Source of the DNA: Legionella bononiensis
Lineage (GTDB): Bacteria; Pseudomonadota; Gammaproteobacteria; Legionellales; Legionellaceae
DNA length: 64,000 nucleotides
Assembly: GCF_016786215.1 (NCBI RefSeq)
Contig: NZ_JADOBG010000002.1
Span: 124,001-188,000 of the forward strand
Reading direction: 5' to 3'
Of the stretch, positions 33,550-40,892 are shown one piece after another. The notes beneath the pieces are model-generated. The model was not told the origin of the DNA, ran no database searches, and saw only the letters and a list, made by a program, of their open reading frames with translations. The position numbers were made by a program, and so were the translations under genes. The stretch's first letter is position 1, and each line of letters begins with the position of its first letter.

Positions 33550-34527
33550 ATGAAGTTGGATGTTGAGTTATACATTAATGCTAGGAAACAAATAGAAAAA
33601 AAGTTTCAATTATTGCCCTATGGTCCTAGATTAATTATTTATGAGCTATTAAATCTTGCAAATCCTCTTACAGGCATTGTATCTGATATTAGTTATCGTG
33701 ATCTATCAAAAGCCTTGGAGATTAAATCCGCTCCAGGTCGAATCAACAGTGGTATTCCATCCAAGCAAACCATCAGAAATTTCATAAAGTCTATAGAACA
33801 TGAGTGTGGTGAATACTTTAAAGTTATAACTGAAGGGCAAAATTTAAAATTTATGTTCCCTGAGGCTCCTCAGATCTATAATCAATTGATTAGAAAGAAA
33901 GAAGTTAACACAGATCTTAATTCACCTAAATCCCTTATGGATTCTGATATAGAAGGAAAGTTGGAGGTACAATCTAACATAGAAGTTAACAGAGAAGCTA
34001 ACACACTCAAAAGTCCTGCAAAGAATATTAAAATATTTAATATAACTAACTCAAACAAACAAACTCAAACTGCGAATAATGATTTTTGTTGCAGCAAAAA
34101 ACAAATTCATGACGACTTTTATCCAAACCCAAAAACCATCGAAATGGCATTTTCCATGGGACTCACCAAAGTCACCGATTTAAAAGAAATTCAGGCATTC
34201 ATAAAACATAACAAAAAACACAACACTCAATGGGCTGATTTTAATCCAGTATTCATTAACTGGTTGGAAAGAGATTCCCAATATACCCAAAACAAACAAC
34301 AAAAGGCACAAGGACAATTAAGGAGTCATCACAATGAGCGTGGTACCAATCAAAGCACTCTTAACCAAACAGCACTTGAACGAGTCAGCGAACATCATGG
34401 CATTTCAATCGACTCACTCTGGGACACCCAGGACAGTGAACTCAACTCCGGTGCATTTATCGAAGGAACACTTGTCCAGCCTCTGGATGAAGCTGACCGC
34501 AATATACGGGCAACTTTTTATCAGTAA
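33550..34527 (+). CDS. lvrA: LvrA-like protein (winged-helix and DnaT-like domains)
   Basis: 325 residues from ATG 33550 (AAGGA upstream). The N-terminal 110 residues look like a winged-helix replication/regulatory domain (YGPRLIIYELLNLA, SKQTIRNFIKSIE). After a polar linker, residues about 195-250 (FYPNPKTIEMAFSMGLTKVT, then WADFNPVFINWLERD) resemble the DnaT C-terminal domain. Gene order with a lambda-P-like protein and a CsrA paralogue is the Legionella lvr set upstream of conjugation genes, which is the basis for the symbol. Confidence 0.7.
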   Translation: MKLDVELYINARKQIEKKFQLLPYGPRLIIYELLNLANPLTGIVSDISYRDLSKALEIKSAPGRINSGIPSKQTIRNFIKSIEHECGEYFKVITEGQNLKFMFPEAPQIYNQLIRKKEVNTDLNSPKSLMDSDIEGKLEVQSNIEVNREANTLKSPAKNIKIFNITNSNKQTQTANNDFCCSKKQIHDDFYPNPKTIEMAFSMGLTKVTDLKEIQAFIKHNKKHNTQWADFNPVFINWLERDSQYTQNKQQKAQGQLRSHHNERGTNQSTLNQTALERVSEHHGISIDSLWDTQDSELNSGAFIEGTLVQPLDEADRNIRATFYQ

Positions 34528-35008
34528 GCATGGAGTGAAAGATACGGGAGTTTGGTTTGCCGCACTTAAAGATTTAACTCCAAAAGCATTAGACAGTGGT
34601 GTGGAACGATTAATGGCTTTGAATAAAGGCGACAAGTTTTGTGAATTTCCACCCAATTGCCTGCAGTTTCGAGCTTTGTGTCTTGGCTTTTATAGTGATT
34701 TGCGACTGCCTTCTGCTGCCCAGGCGCATAGGGAGGTATTAAACAGCGCTTATTCAACGAACCCAAACTGGAGTCATGCAGTGGTTAAATTTACTGCTAA
34801 AAGACTGGGGCTTAAATTTCTGGAAATTGATAATGAAGGCCATTCTTTTGCAGTATTTAAAGAAGCCTATGAACAGGTATGTCATTTAATGAGACAAGGA
34901 CACCAGATCCCGGAAATTAAAGAGAAGGTCTTGTGCGCTTTGCCTCAATCAAAGGACATTGCAACAACACACCTTGCGAAAATTCGCCAGTTATTGGGAG
35001 TTGCATGA
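34334..35008 (+). CDS. lvrB: LvrB-like protein (phage replication protein P-like)
   Basis: 224 residues. WFAALKDLTPKALDSGVERL and KFCEFPPNCLQFRALC match replication-protein-P-like proteins, which load helicase. The start has an excellent ribosome site (AAGGAG, 9 bases) placed inside lvrA, so the two genes overlap out of frame by 194 bases. Second gene of the lvr set. Confidence 0.72.
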   Translation: MSVVPIKALLTKQHLNESANIMAFQSTHSGTPRTVNSTPVHLSKEHLSSLWMKLTAIYGQLFISKHGVKDTGVWFAALKDLTPKALDSGVERLMALNKGDKFCEFPPNCLQFRALCLGFYSDLRLPSAAQAHREVLNSAYSTNPNWSHAVVKFTAKRLGLKFLEIDNEGHSFAVFKEAYEQVCHLMRQGHQIPEIKEKVLCALPQSKDIATTHLAKIRQLLGVA

Positions 35009-35208
35009 TGAAACAAATTCCATGTTTAAAACTGTTTACAAAGGAAGAGCTGTACTGTCTTTTAAACGCCTGCTCCGAGTCATTGGCTCTGGCCTATCAG
35101 GAAATCCCTGAATGCGATTTCTGGCACATTGCGATGGAGGCACGATTGGCATGCGAAGCGCTTCGATTCGAAATTGATTCACAAAAAAAAGAATATTCAA
35201 TTCACTAA
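35005..35208 (+). CDS. Small uncharacterised protein in the lvr operon
   Basis: About 67 residues beginning at ATG 35005 or 35008, in an ATGA overlap with lvrB. It is mostly helical in character (FTKEELYCLLNACSESLALA) with four Cys residues. No family recognised. It is 19 bases ahead of the CsrA-like gene and in the same transcript. Confidence 0.6.
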   Translation: MMKQIPCLKLFTKEELYCLLNACSESLALAYQEIPECDFWHIAMEARLACEALRFEIDSQKKEYSIH

Positions 35209-35227
35209 CCAATAAAAGGAACACAGC

Positions 35228-35452
35228 ATGTTAATACTTACACGTAGAATAGGCGAAACCGTACTAATCAATGATGACATTTATATCACCGTGCTCGGTG
35301 TTAAAGGGAATCAAGTCCGCTTAGGGTTCGATGCACCACAAGATGTAATTATTCATCGTCAGGAAATACATCAAAAAATTAAAAATGAACAATCTCTGTT
35401 TTTAAATAAGCCTGGTAAGTGGAAGGAAGAGCGTGGCGTACAGACTCATTAA
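35228..35452 (+). CDS. lvrC: CsrA paralogue (LvrC/CsrT type)
   Basis: 74 residues with a complete CsrA core: [14 protein letters not shown], the [16 protein letters not shown] strands and [10 protein letters not shown]. CsrA proteins bind GGA motifs near ribosome sites and control translation. Paralogues of this kind accompany Legionella conjugative elements and are thought to govern element genes. The C-terminal tail is longer than in standard CsrA (61 residues) and divergent. Its own leader contains AAAGGAAC. Confidence 0.88.
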   Translation: MLILTRRIGETVLINDDIYITVLGVKGNQVRLGFDAPQDVIIHRQEIHQKIKNEQSLFLNKPGKWKEERGVQTH

Positions 35453-35490
35453 CCAATCAAATCATCATACTAACGAGTTAAGGGAATAAA

Positions 35491-36243
35491 ATGAAACCAT
35501 GCATTAACCAGATACAAAAGGCAATTACCACTTTAGCTTTAACTGGATCTTTTGCCCTGTTGGTGAGCTGTGCTGCTACATCAACAGTAATTGAACATCG
35601 TAACTTAGAAACAGATACAAAACTCAGCCAAACGATTTTTCTTGATCCTGTGGCTCAAAGTCAAAAAACGATTTACATCACAATTAAGAATACTTCTCAA
35701 GAGTCATTATCCATTGATAAGTCACTAAAGCAGGCATTAGAAGAACATGGCTATAAAGTGGTTGGAAATCCATCCAAAGCCCATTACCTGCTACAAGCCA
35801 ATATTTTAAAGGTTGGAAAAATGAGCGTGTCTGCAAGTCAGTCTGCGCTAGGTGGCGGGTATGGCAGTGCATTGGCGGGGGCTGCAACAGGAACTGCACT
35901 GGGTGCATTAAGCGGTCATTCAAGCACCATGATTGGTGCAGGTATTGGTGGAGGAATTATTGGTTTGGCTGCAGATTCTCTAGTCAAGGCAGTGAATTAC
36001 ACGATGATTACCGATGTACAAATTTCTGAGCGCGTTGGAAAGGGTGCCGTTCATGAACAGTTTAATTCCAACCTTCAAAATGGCACTGCATCTGGAACCA
36101 CCCAGACATTGAGCAAACACAGTGATTACCAACGCTATAGAACGCGGGTGGTATCCAATGCCGATAAAGTCAATCTGAGTTTTGCAGAGGCAAGACCAGC
36201 ACTGGAACAAGGTCTGGTAAAAACATTAGCGGGCATTTTTTGA
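35491..36243 (+). CDS. traT: TraT surface-exclusion lipoprotein
   Basis: 250 residues. A lipoprotein signal ends at LLVSC (Cys27). The body has the glycine-rich TraT segments (GGGYGSALAGAATGTALGAL and GAGIGGGIIGLAADSLV) and the C-terminal YQRYRTRVVS. TraT sits in the outer membrane and blocks entry of related plasmids. In F it lies after traG/traS; here it leads the locus. Confidence 0.9.
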   Translation: MKPCINQIQKAITTLALTGSFALLVSCAATSTVIEHRNLETDTKLSQTIFLDPVAQSQKTIYITIKNTSQESLSIDKSLKQALEEHGYKVVGNPSKAHYLLQANILKVGKMSVSASQSALGGGYGSALAGAATGTALGALSGHSSTMIGAGIGGGIIGLAADSLVKAVNYTMITDVQISERVGKGAVHEQFNSNLQNGTASGTTQTLSKHSDYQRYRTRVVSNADKVNLSFAEARPALEQGLVKTLAGIF

Positions 36244-36320
36244 TGCAGCCTGATTAGAGCTTCATGAAAAAAAGCGCATAGGATTTAAAAAAACAATAAT
36301 TAGTTAAAGAGGGAATAGTA

Positions 36321-36722
36321 ATGAGAATCAATGTAATAGCAGGACTTATCATCACCGCACTGGGTTCACCCTGTGCTGTTGCAACCAGTTCGAATCACTA
36401 CGATTTAGAAAGACGAATTTTTGAGACGTCTTATCAACTAAACCAGATTGCCGAAGAAAACAACTCCGATTTATGTTCTGGAGATGTCGCAATTGCTGCA
36501 GCCTACCTGGAATCAGCAGGAGCGCAATTGCAGCATCATAAAAAAGACAGAGCAGTTGTTTCTATGGCTTATGGATACAATGAATTAAAAGCAATCAGCA
36601 ATGTAAGAAGCTACTGTACACATTTATCACCGAAGGTAAAACCCTATCTTGCACGAGTCATTGTGATGAAAAGTGAACTTGAGAACATCGACATGCCAGA
36701 AACAGACCAAACATCGGACTAA
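36321..36722 (+). CDS. Exported uncharacterised protein of the tra locus
   Basis: 133 residues with a signal peptide (residues 1-21, ending AVA-TSS). The mature part has a charged helical segment and four Cys. Not recognised; possibly a periplasmic accessory of the conjugation system, judged from position between traT and traA. Confidence 0.65.
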   Translation: MRINVIAGLIITALGSPCAVATSSNHYDLERRIFETSYQLNQIAEENNSDLCSGDVAIAAAYLESAGAQLQHHKKDRAVVSMAYGYNELKAISNVRSYCTHLSPKVKPYLARVIVMKSELENIDMPETDQTSD

Positions 36723-36765
36723 GTTTAAAGGCTTAAGTTCATAACAAAAATAAAAGGAGCTCTTA

Positions 36766-37137
36766 ATGAACCCGATTAAAACACTCATGCTGTCGATGAC
36801 TCTCATCGTTGTGACTGGAGTTATTCACGCAGAGCCCACAACACTGCCTGAAAACAACTTTAAGATTAATCAGAATCTGACTGCCGTTTCAACTGAAAAT
36901 GATGAACAGGATGTCGAATATTTTAAACACATTCTTTCCGGTGGAGCGCTTTTTACGCTTTTGCTATCAATGGATAAGGAGGTTCCTGACGTAGCCAAAG
37001 CAGTTGAGTATGTGGCTTTGTTCAAAAAACTGGATTCTGCAAATCACCTACTGACACAAATTTTAGTTGAACTTAAAAAGAACAACCACCTATTAAGTCA
37101 AAGCATGCTCGATAAAGGAGTAACCATGAATGGATAA
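36766..37137 (+). CDS. Exported uncharacterised protein of the tra locus
   Basis: 123 residues with a signal peptide (residues 1-23, ending IHA-EP). A second hydrophobic patch (GGALFTLLLSM) and a leucine-rich C-terminal helix follow. Ribosome site AAGGAG. Not recognised; probably tra accessory by location. Confidence 0.62.
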   Translation: MNPIKTLMLSMTLIVVTGVIHAEPTTLPENNFKINQNLTAVSTENDEQDVEYFKHILSGGALFTLLLSMDKEVPDVAKAVEYVALFKKLDSANHLLTQILVELKKNNHLLSQSMLDKGVTMNG

Positions 37138-37191
37138 ACGCTCTTTATAAAACCACAAAAACACGATTCATTAAATAAAAAGAATAAAAAA

Positions 37192-37223
37192 TGAGCACAA
37201 ATTGGGGCTCAGGGGATTTTTTT
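37192..37223 (+). terminator. Possible terminator/attenuator before traA
   Basis: Arms TGAGC (37192-37196) and GCTCA (37207-37211) with a 10-base loop, followed five bases later by seven T (37217-37223). The stem is short; it may only attenuate transcription into the tra genes. Confidence 0.35.
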
Positions 37224-37243
37224 AACCAAAAAAGGAGAATGTG

Positions 37244-37555
37244 ATGAACTATAGAACAGCAATGAACGATTTGAGCATTAAAGGATATCTGTATGCCAGG
37301 CAGCTGCTCCCTTTTTTAATGATTGGTTTGGCACTGTTGTGTTTGATGCCTGACTCTTGTTTCGCTGCTGAGAATCGGCTTTCTGGATTAAAAGAGGAAG
37401 TAAAGGCAACCTTTGGAGCGGATTCAGATCTCCCTTATTTTCTTTTGTTAGCAGAAGGGCTTGCAGGGGCTTATGCCTACATCAAAACCAAAAATATCGC
37501 AGTCCTTGCGGGTGTTCCGGTATTGATGGTGTTTACTCACTGGGCATTGAAATAA
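37244..37555 (+). CDS. traA: Conjugative pilin TraA (propilin)
   Basis: 103 residues from ATG 37244, with AAGGAG upstream. A long leader (about 41 residues, hydrophobic, ending SCFA-AE) precedes a short mature pilin with two hydrophobic stretches (YFLLLAEGLAGAYAYI and AVLAGVPVLMVFTHWAL). This matches F-type propilin. The following order traL-traE-traK supports the call. Confidence 0.8.
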   Translation: MNYRTAMNDLSIKGYLYARQLLPFLMIGLALLCLMPDSCFAAENRLSGLKEEVKATFGADSDLPYFLLLAEGLAGAYAYIKTKNIAVLAGVPVLMVFTHWALK

Positions 37556-37845
37556 TGGCTCGCAATTACCAAACCTTTATGCTCTCTGATGAGCCCAAAA
37601 TTGCGGGTATTCCTGTTACCACAGGCCTGCCCATTTTTTTACTCACGGGAATTGGGCTTTTAACAGGACTTGCCTATCAGCTTTTTATGATAGGCGCAGC
37701 CCTAAGCGTTGCGATGCATATCAAGTATGGCGGACTGCCTCTTCGGAGTCTGTTTGCCATCGTATACTGGTCGCTGCCTCACCGGTTAACGTCCCTTTTA
37801 TTTCGAGCTTTGCCCGATTCTGCCAACCGAATTTATATCAGGTGA
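37555..37845 (+). CDS. traL: TraL, F-type pilus assembly protein
   Basis: 96 residues with two central membrane segments (about 27-60) and the C-terminal SLPHRLTSLLFRALPDSANR signature of TraL (VirB3-like). It starts in a TAATG overlap with traA. Inner-membrane component of pilus assembly. Confidence 0.88.
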   Translation: MARNYQTFMLSDEPKIAGIPVTTGLPIFLLTGIGLLTGLAYQLFMIGAALSVAMHIKYGGLPLRSLFAIVYWSLPHRLTSLLFRALPDSANRIYIR

Positions 37846-37849
37846 TTTA

Positions 37850-38410
37850 ATGGATACTTCATTTCGTGATAATGCGATTGCAAAAAACAGACTGTTATTC
37901 AAGCTGACGCTGATTTGGGCGCTATCGAGTACGTTTGCAGTTATTGTTCTTTGTGCCTTAAATTTTTATACCTTACTGCATAAGCAGGTTCACTGGCTTC
38001 CAGTGTGCACTGGTTCTGAGTTTAGCATTGGTGATAAAGGCTATTCACCCGAGTACCTGAAAGAAATGACGCAGAAAGCAGCCGACTTACGCCTGACCTA
38101 CAACCCTGAAACCATTGATGCACGCTACACCATGCTGTCTCATCTGATTCCAGCGAAATACCAGGAATCGTTTTCCAAACTATTGGATGCCGAGCGAAAA
38201 ACAGTACATGACAAAAACGTAAGCTCAGTATTTTACGCTGAAAAAGTATCGGTGGATGTCACTAAAAACCAAGGTCAAATCGAAGGGCAGTTGTATCGCA
38301 CAAGCCATGGACTTCAATTAAAGCCACAACACAAAATGTATCGAGTTCAGTTTTCACATCAATCAGGCCTTTTAAATCTTGTGTCCATTCAGGAGATACA
38401 CCATGACTAA
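37850..38410 (+). CDS. traE: TraE, VirB8-like core protein
   Basis: 186 residues. One N-terminal membrane helix (about 17-43) and a periplasmic domain with YSPEYLKEMTQKAADLRLTYNP and SVFYAEKVSVDV, characteristic of F-type TraE. It acts as a VirB8-like scaffold. It overlaps traK by eight bases. Confidence 0.9.
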   Translation: MDTSFRDNAIAKNRLLFKLTLIWALSSTFAVIVLCALNFYTLLHKQVHWLPVCTGSEFSIGDKGYSPEYLKEMTQKAADLRLTYNPETIDARYTMLSHLIPAKYQESFSKLLDAERKTVHDKNVSSVFYAEKVSVDVTKNQGQIEGQLYRTSHGLQLKPQHKMYRVQFSHQSGLLNLVSIQEIHHD

Positions 38411-39137
38411 CTCAATTTATGATAAAGCTAAAAAAACCATTTTTCTTATAAGTTGTTTGTGCTCAGGAATTGTTGGTGCAAGCACAGCTCCTTCGATCAT
38501 CGCTTTTGAAGAAGGAGAGCAGTTTAATCTGACCTTATCGAGTATTAACTTTAATCGTGTGTTTGTTGAAGGGGAATCGATCACTAAATTAAGTTACCCA
38601 GAGCATGCTATTACAGTAGATAAAAGTGAGATGGATAATCCCGAAAGCACGGATTCTTCGGTGTATATAAAGCCCAATTTTCAAGTTCCCATTACCCTGT
38701 TCCTAACTACAGATAAAGGACATCACGTATCACTTACCTTGACACCTGATGAATCGGTTGGAAAAACCTTAAGACTTGTGCCTCGCGCTCAAACAAAATT
38801 GAAATTTGTGAAACTGGATACCCCTGATGCCAGCGAAGTAGATGAGGCAATCGCTGCCATGAAAGCAGGGGAGACTCCCAAAGAATTTAATGAGAAACGG
38901 GTTATTCCAAGTCCTTTTTACATTAAAAAAAACATTAAGGTAACTCTTGAAAAGCAATATCAGGGTAAGCGTTTCACGGGCTATGTCTATCGGTTAGAAA
39001 ATACATCAAATCATGAACTAGCGCTTACAACAGCCTTATTTGCCCATAAGGATGCAGAGTCCCTGTCATTAAGTGATGAGGCACTCCCACCTAAAAAAAT
39101 CGCTTATTTATACGGGTTATACAGCAATCAGGGATAA
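38403..39137 (+). CDS. traK: TraK, VirB9-like secretin partner
   Basis: 244 residues from ATG 38403, with AGGAGA upstream. Signal peptide (about 1-28, ending GAS-T). The body has the TraK pattern with DESVGKTLRLVPR in mid-protein and PPKKIAYLYGLY near the end. Part of the outer-membrane core with TraB and TraV. Confidence 0.88.
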   Translation: MTNSIYDKAKKTIFLISCLCSGIVGASTAPSIIAFEEGEQFNLTLSSINFNRVFVEGESITKLSYPEHAITVDKSEMDNPESTDSSVYIKPNFQVPITLFLTTDKGHHVSLTLTPDESVGKTLRLVPRAQTKLKFVKLDTPDASEVDEAIAAMKAGETPKEFNEKRVIPSPFYIKKNIKVTLEKQYQGKRFTGYVYRLENTSNHELALTTALFAHKDAESLSLSDEALPPKKIAYLYGLYSNQG

Positions 39138-39177
39138 ACCAGGAGCGGCTTAAAATGAGTTGGAAGGAGAGTAGGTA

Positions 39178-40644
39178 ATGTTTAAAAAAATAAAACAATG
39201 GTTGACGCTAAAGCCTCAAAACGCCAATAAGCTCGCTAAAAAGGAACAATTGAAGCATGCAGCCATTCTATTACTGGTGGGTGGCGCGTCCTATGGATTT
39301 TATTGTTACTCATCGGCTGAGAAAAAAAAGCCAATCCACCCGGAAGAAGCTTCGTTCGAGAGTATTTTTGAAAGTACTTTTAACCAGGGCAGTGACGAAG
39401 CACTCCTTCTGCAACAGCAGCAACAAATTGATTCTTTAAAAGAGTTAGTGGCAGAACATCATAAAAAACAGCAGGAAGCAGCACCTGTGAATACAGAAAA
39501 TTCGGAAACAAAAGCCTTGATCCAGGCCATGAAAGAGCAGCTTGCACACCTTGAAGAAGAAAATAAAAAAATGAACGAACAATTACAGGTTGCACTGGTT
39601 TCTACCCGTCAGGCAAGCCTGGTCACCGTAAGGCCGCCAACTCGTGAAGAAATGGAAGCACAGCAAAAGAAAAAGCATCAGGCAGAGCGCGAACTGCTGG
39701 CAAAATCAGGACTGGAAACAGTGCAATTTAACAACCGGAACAAAAGAAACAAGGAAGTACGAACCGCTAAAAATTACGTTTGGGCGGGAACCTTTGTTGA
39801 AGGGGTGTTGCTGACTGGGGTTTTAGGTGATGCAGGAATAAACGGCTCAAAAAATATGGGAACTGCTTTAATCCGCCTTACCAGCGGAGGAATCATGCCT
39901 AACAACCAGCATTCTCATCTGGAAGACTGTGTCGCACTGGTATCCACTTATGGTGATTTATCAGGAAGCTCCGTGGTGATGCATTTAGAAACACTGTCTT
40001 GCGCAGGAAACAATATCAATTTTGAACAAAAGGCCTACGGCTCTGTATTTGATTTGGATGCCATGCAGGATTTACGCGGGACTTCCATTTTAAAAACAAA
40101 ACCTCTGTTAACTTATTCGGCAGCGGCAGGCATGCTGGCAGGATTTGGTGATGGTTTAAAGAATTTAAATACCGCTCAAACAATCAATCCAGGGGCTGGC
40201 ACCATTACGACCTATGGACAGGCATCAACCCTTGCTCAATCGGCTGCTGGTGGTGCGCTTAGTAATCCTGCCAATCGTATTTCAGATTATGTAATGCGCA
40301 TTGCCGATATTTACCATCCACTGGTTGTGGCACGTGCGGGTCGTCGTGTTTCAGTTTTATTTACTAAAGGCTTTTGGATAGACAAAGAACATCAGGTGTA
40401 TGAGTCAGGACGAGCCATCAATGAAGGACGTGCCCAAAACGAGTCTGGGGTTACAACCACTGTAAGCCGTGCCTATGAATTAAATACACACCCAGTGAAT
40501 GGCGCTTCATTGATGCAGTCCAATAATCAAGAGCCCATGGTTCAAACCGTTAATCCTGTTGAGAATCCACTATTAAATCAACCAGGACAACCCATTACTC
40601 CATTATTTTCAACCGTACAAAATGAGGAGCCACTTCATGATTAA
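39178..40644 (+). CDS. traB: TraB, VirB10-like core protein
   Basis: 488 residues. A membrane helix near residues 27-45, a coiled coil/Gln-rich region (about 75-140), then the VirB10-like beta domain from about 195 (YVWAGTFVEGVLLTGVLGDA through RVSVLFTKGFWID). It bridges inner and outer membranes. Its end overlaps traV by eight bases. Confidence 0.92.
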   Translation: MFKKIKQWLTLKPQNANKLAKKEQLKHAAILLLVGGASYGFYCYSSAEKKKPIHPEEASFESIFESTFNQGSDEALLLQQQQQIDSLKELVAEHHKKQQEAAPVNTENSETKALIQAMKEQLAHLEEENKKMNEQLQVALVSTRQASLVTVRPPTREEMEAQQKKKHQAERELLAKSGLETVQFNNRNKRNKEVRTAKNYVWAGTFVEGVLLTGVLGDAGINGSKNMGTALIRLTSGGIMPNNQHSHLEDCVALVSTYGDLSGSSVVMHLETLSCAGNNINFEQKAYGSVFDLDAMQDLRGTSILKTKPLLTYSAAAGMLAGFGDGLKNLNTAQTINPGAGTITTYGQASTLAQSAAGGALSNPANRISDYVMRIADIYHPLVVARAGRRVSVLFTKGFWIDKEHQVYESGRAINEGRAQNESGVTTTVSRAYELNTHPVNGASLMQSNNQEPMVQTVNPVENPLLNQPGQPITPLFSTVQNEEPLHD

Positions 40645-40864
40645 ACCTCTATTTTTATTGAGTACCCTTTTCTTAGTGTCGCAGTTATCTGCCTGCTCCA
40701 AATCCATCCTGGACAACGAGGATGCCAGATGCCCCTTTGCTGACAGGGGTGGTTGTCAAAGCATGGAGATGGTGAATCGCATGGTACAGGAAAAACGCTA
40801 CACACCCGATGGTCAATTCGTGCAGCAGGCAAAAAGCCAGGTTCTTTATTCAGGTTATAAGTAG
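40637..40864 (+). CDS. traV: TraV, VirB7-like lipoprotein (short)
   Basis: 75 residues from ATG 40637, with GAGGAG upstream. The lipoprotein signal ends LSAC. The remainder holds two Cys (CPFADRGGCQS), as in TraV. It is shorter than F TraV (about 170 residues) but standard for reduced variants. It anchors the core complex in the outer membrane. Confidence 0.78.
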   Translation: MIKPLFLLSTLFLVSQLSACSKSILDNEDARCPFADRGGCQSMEMVNRMVQEKRYTPDGQFVQQAKSQVLYSGYK

Positions 40865-40892
40865 GCGCTGACCAGTTCACAGGAGAGAAGCC

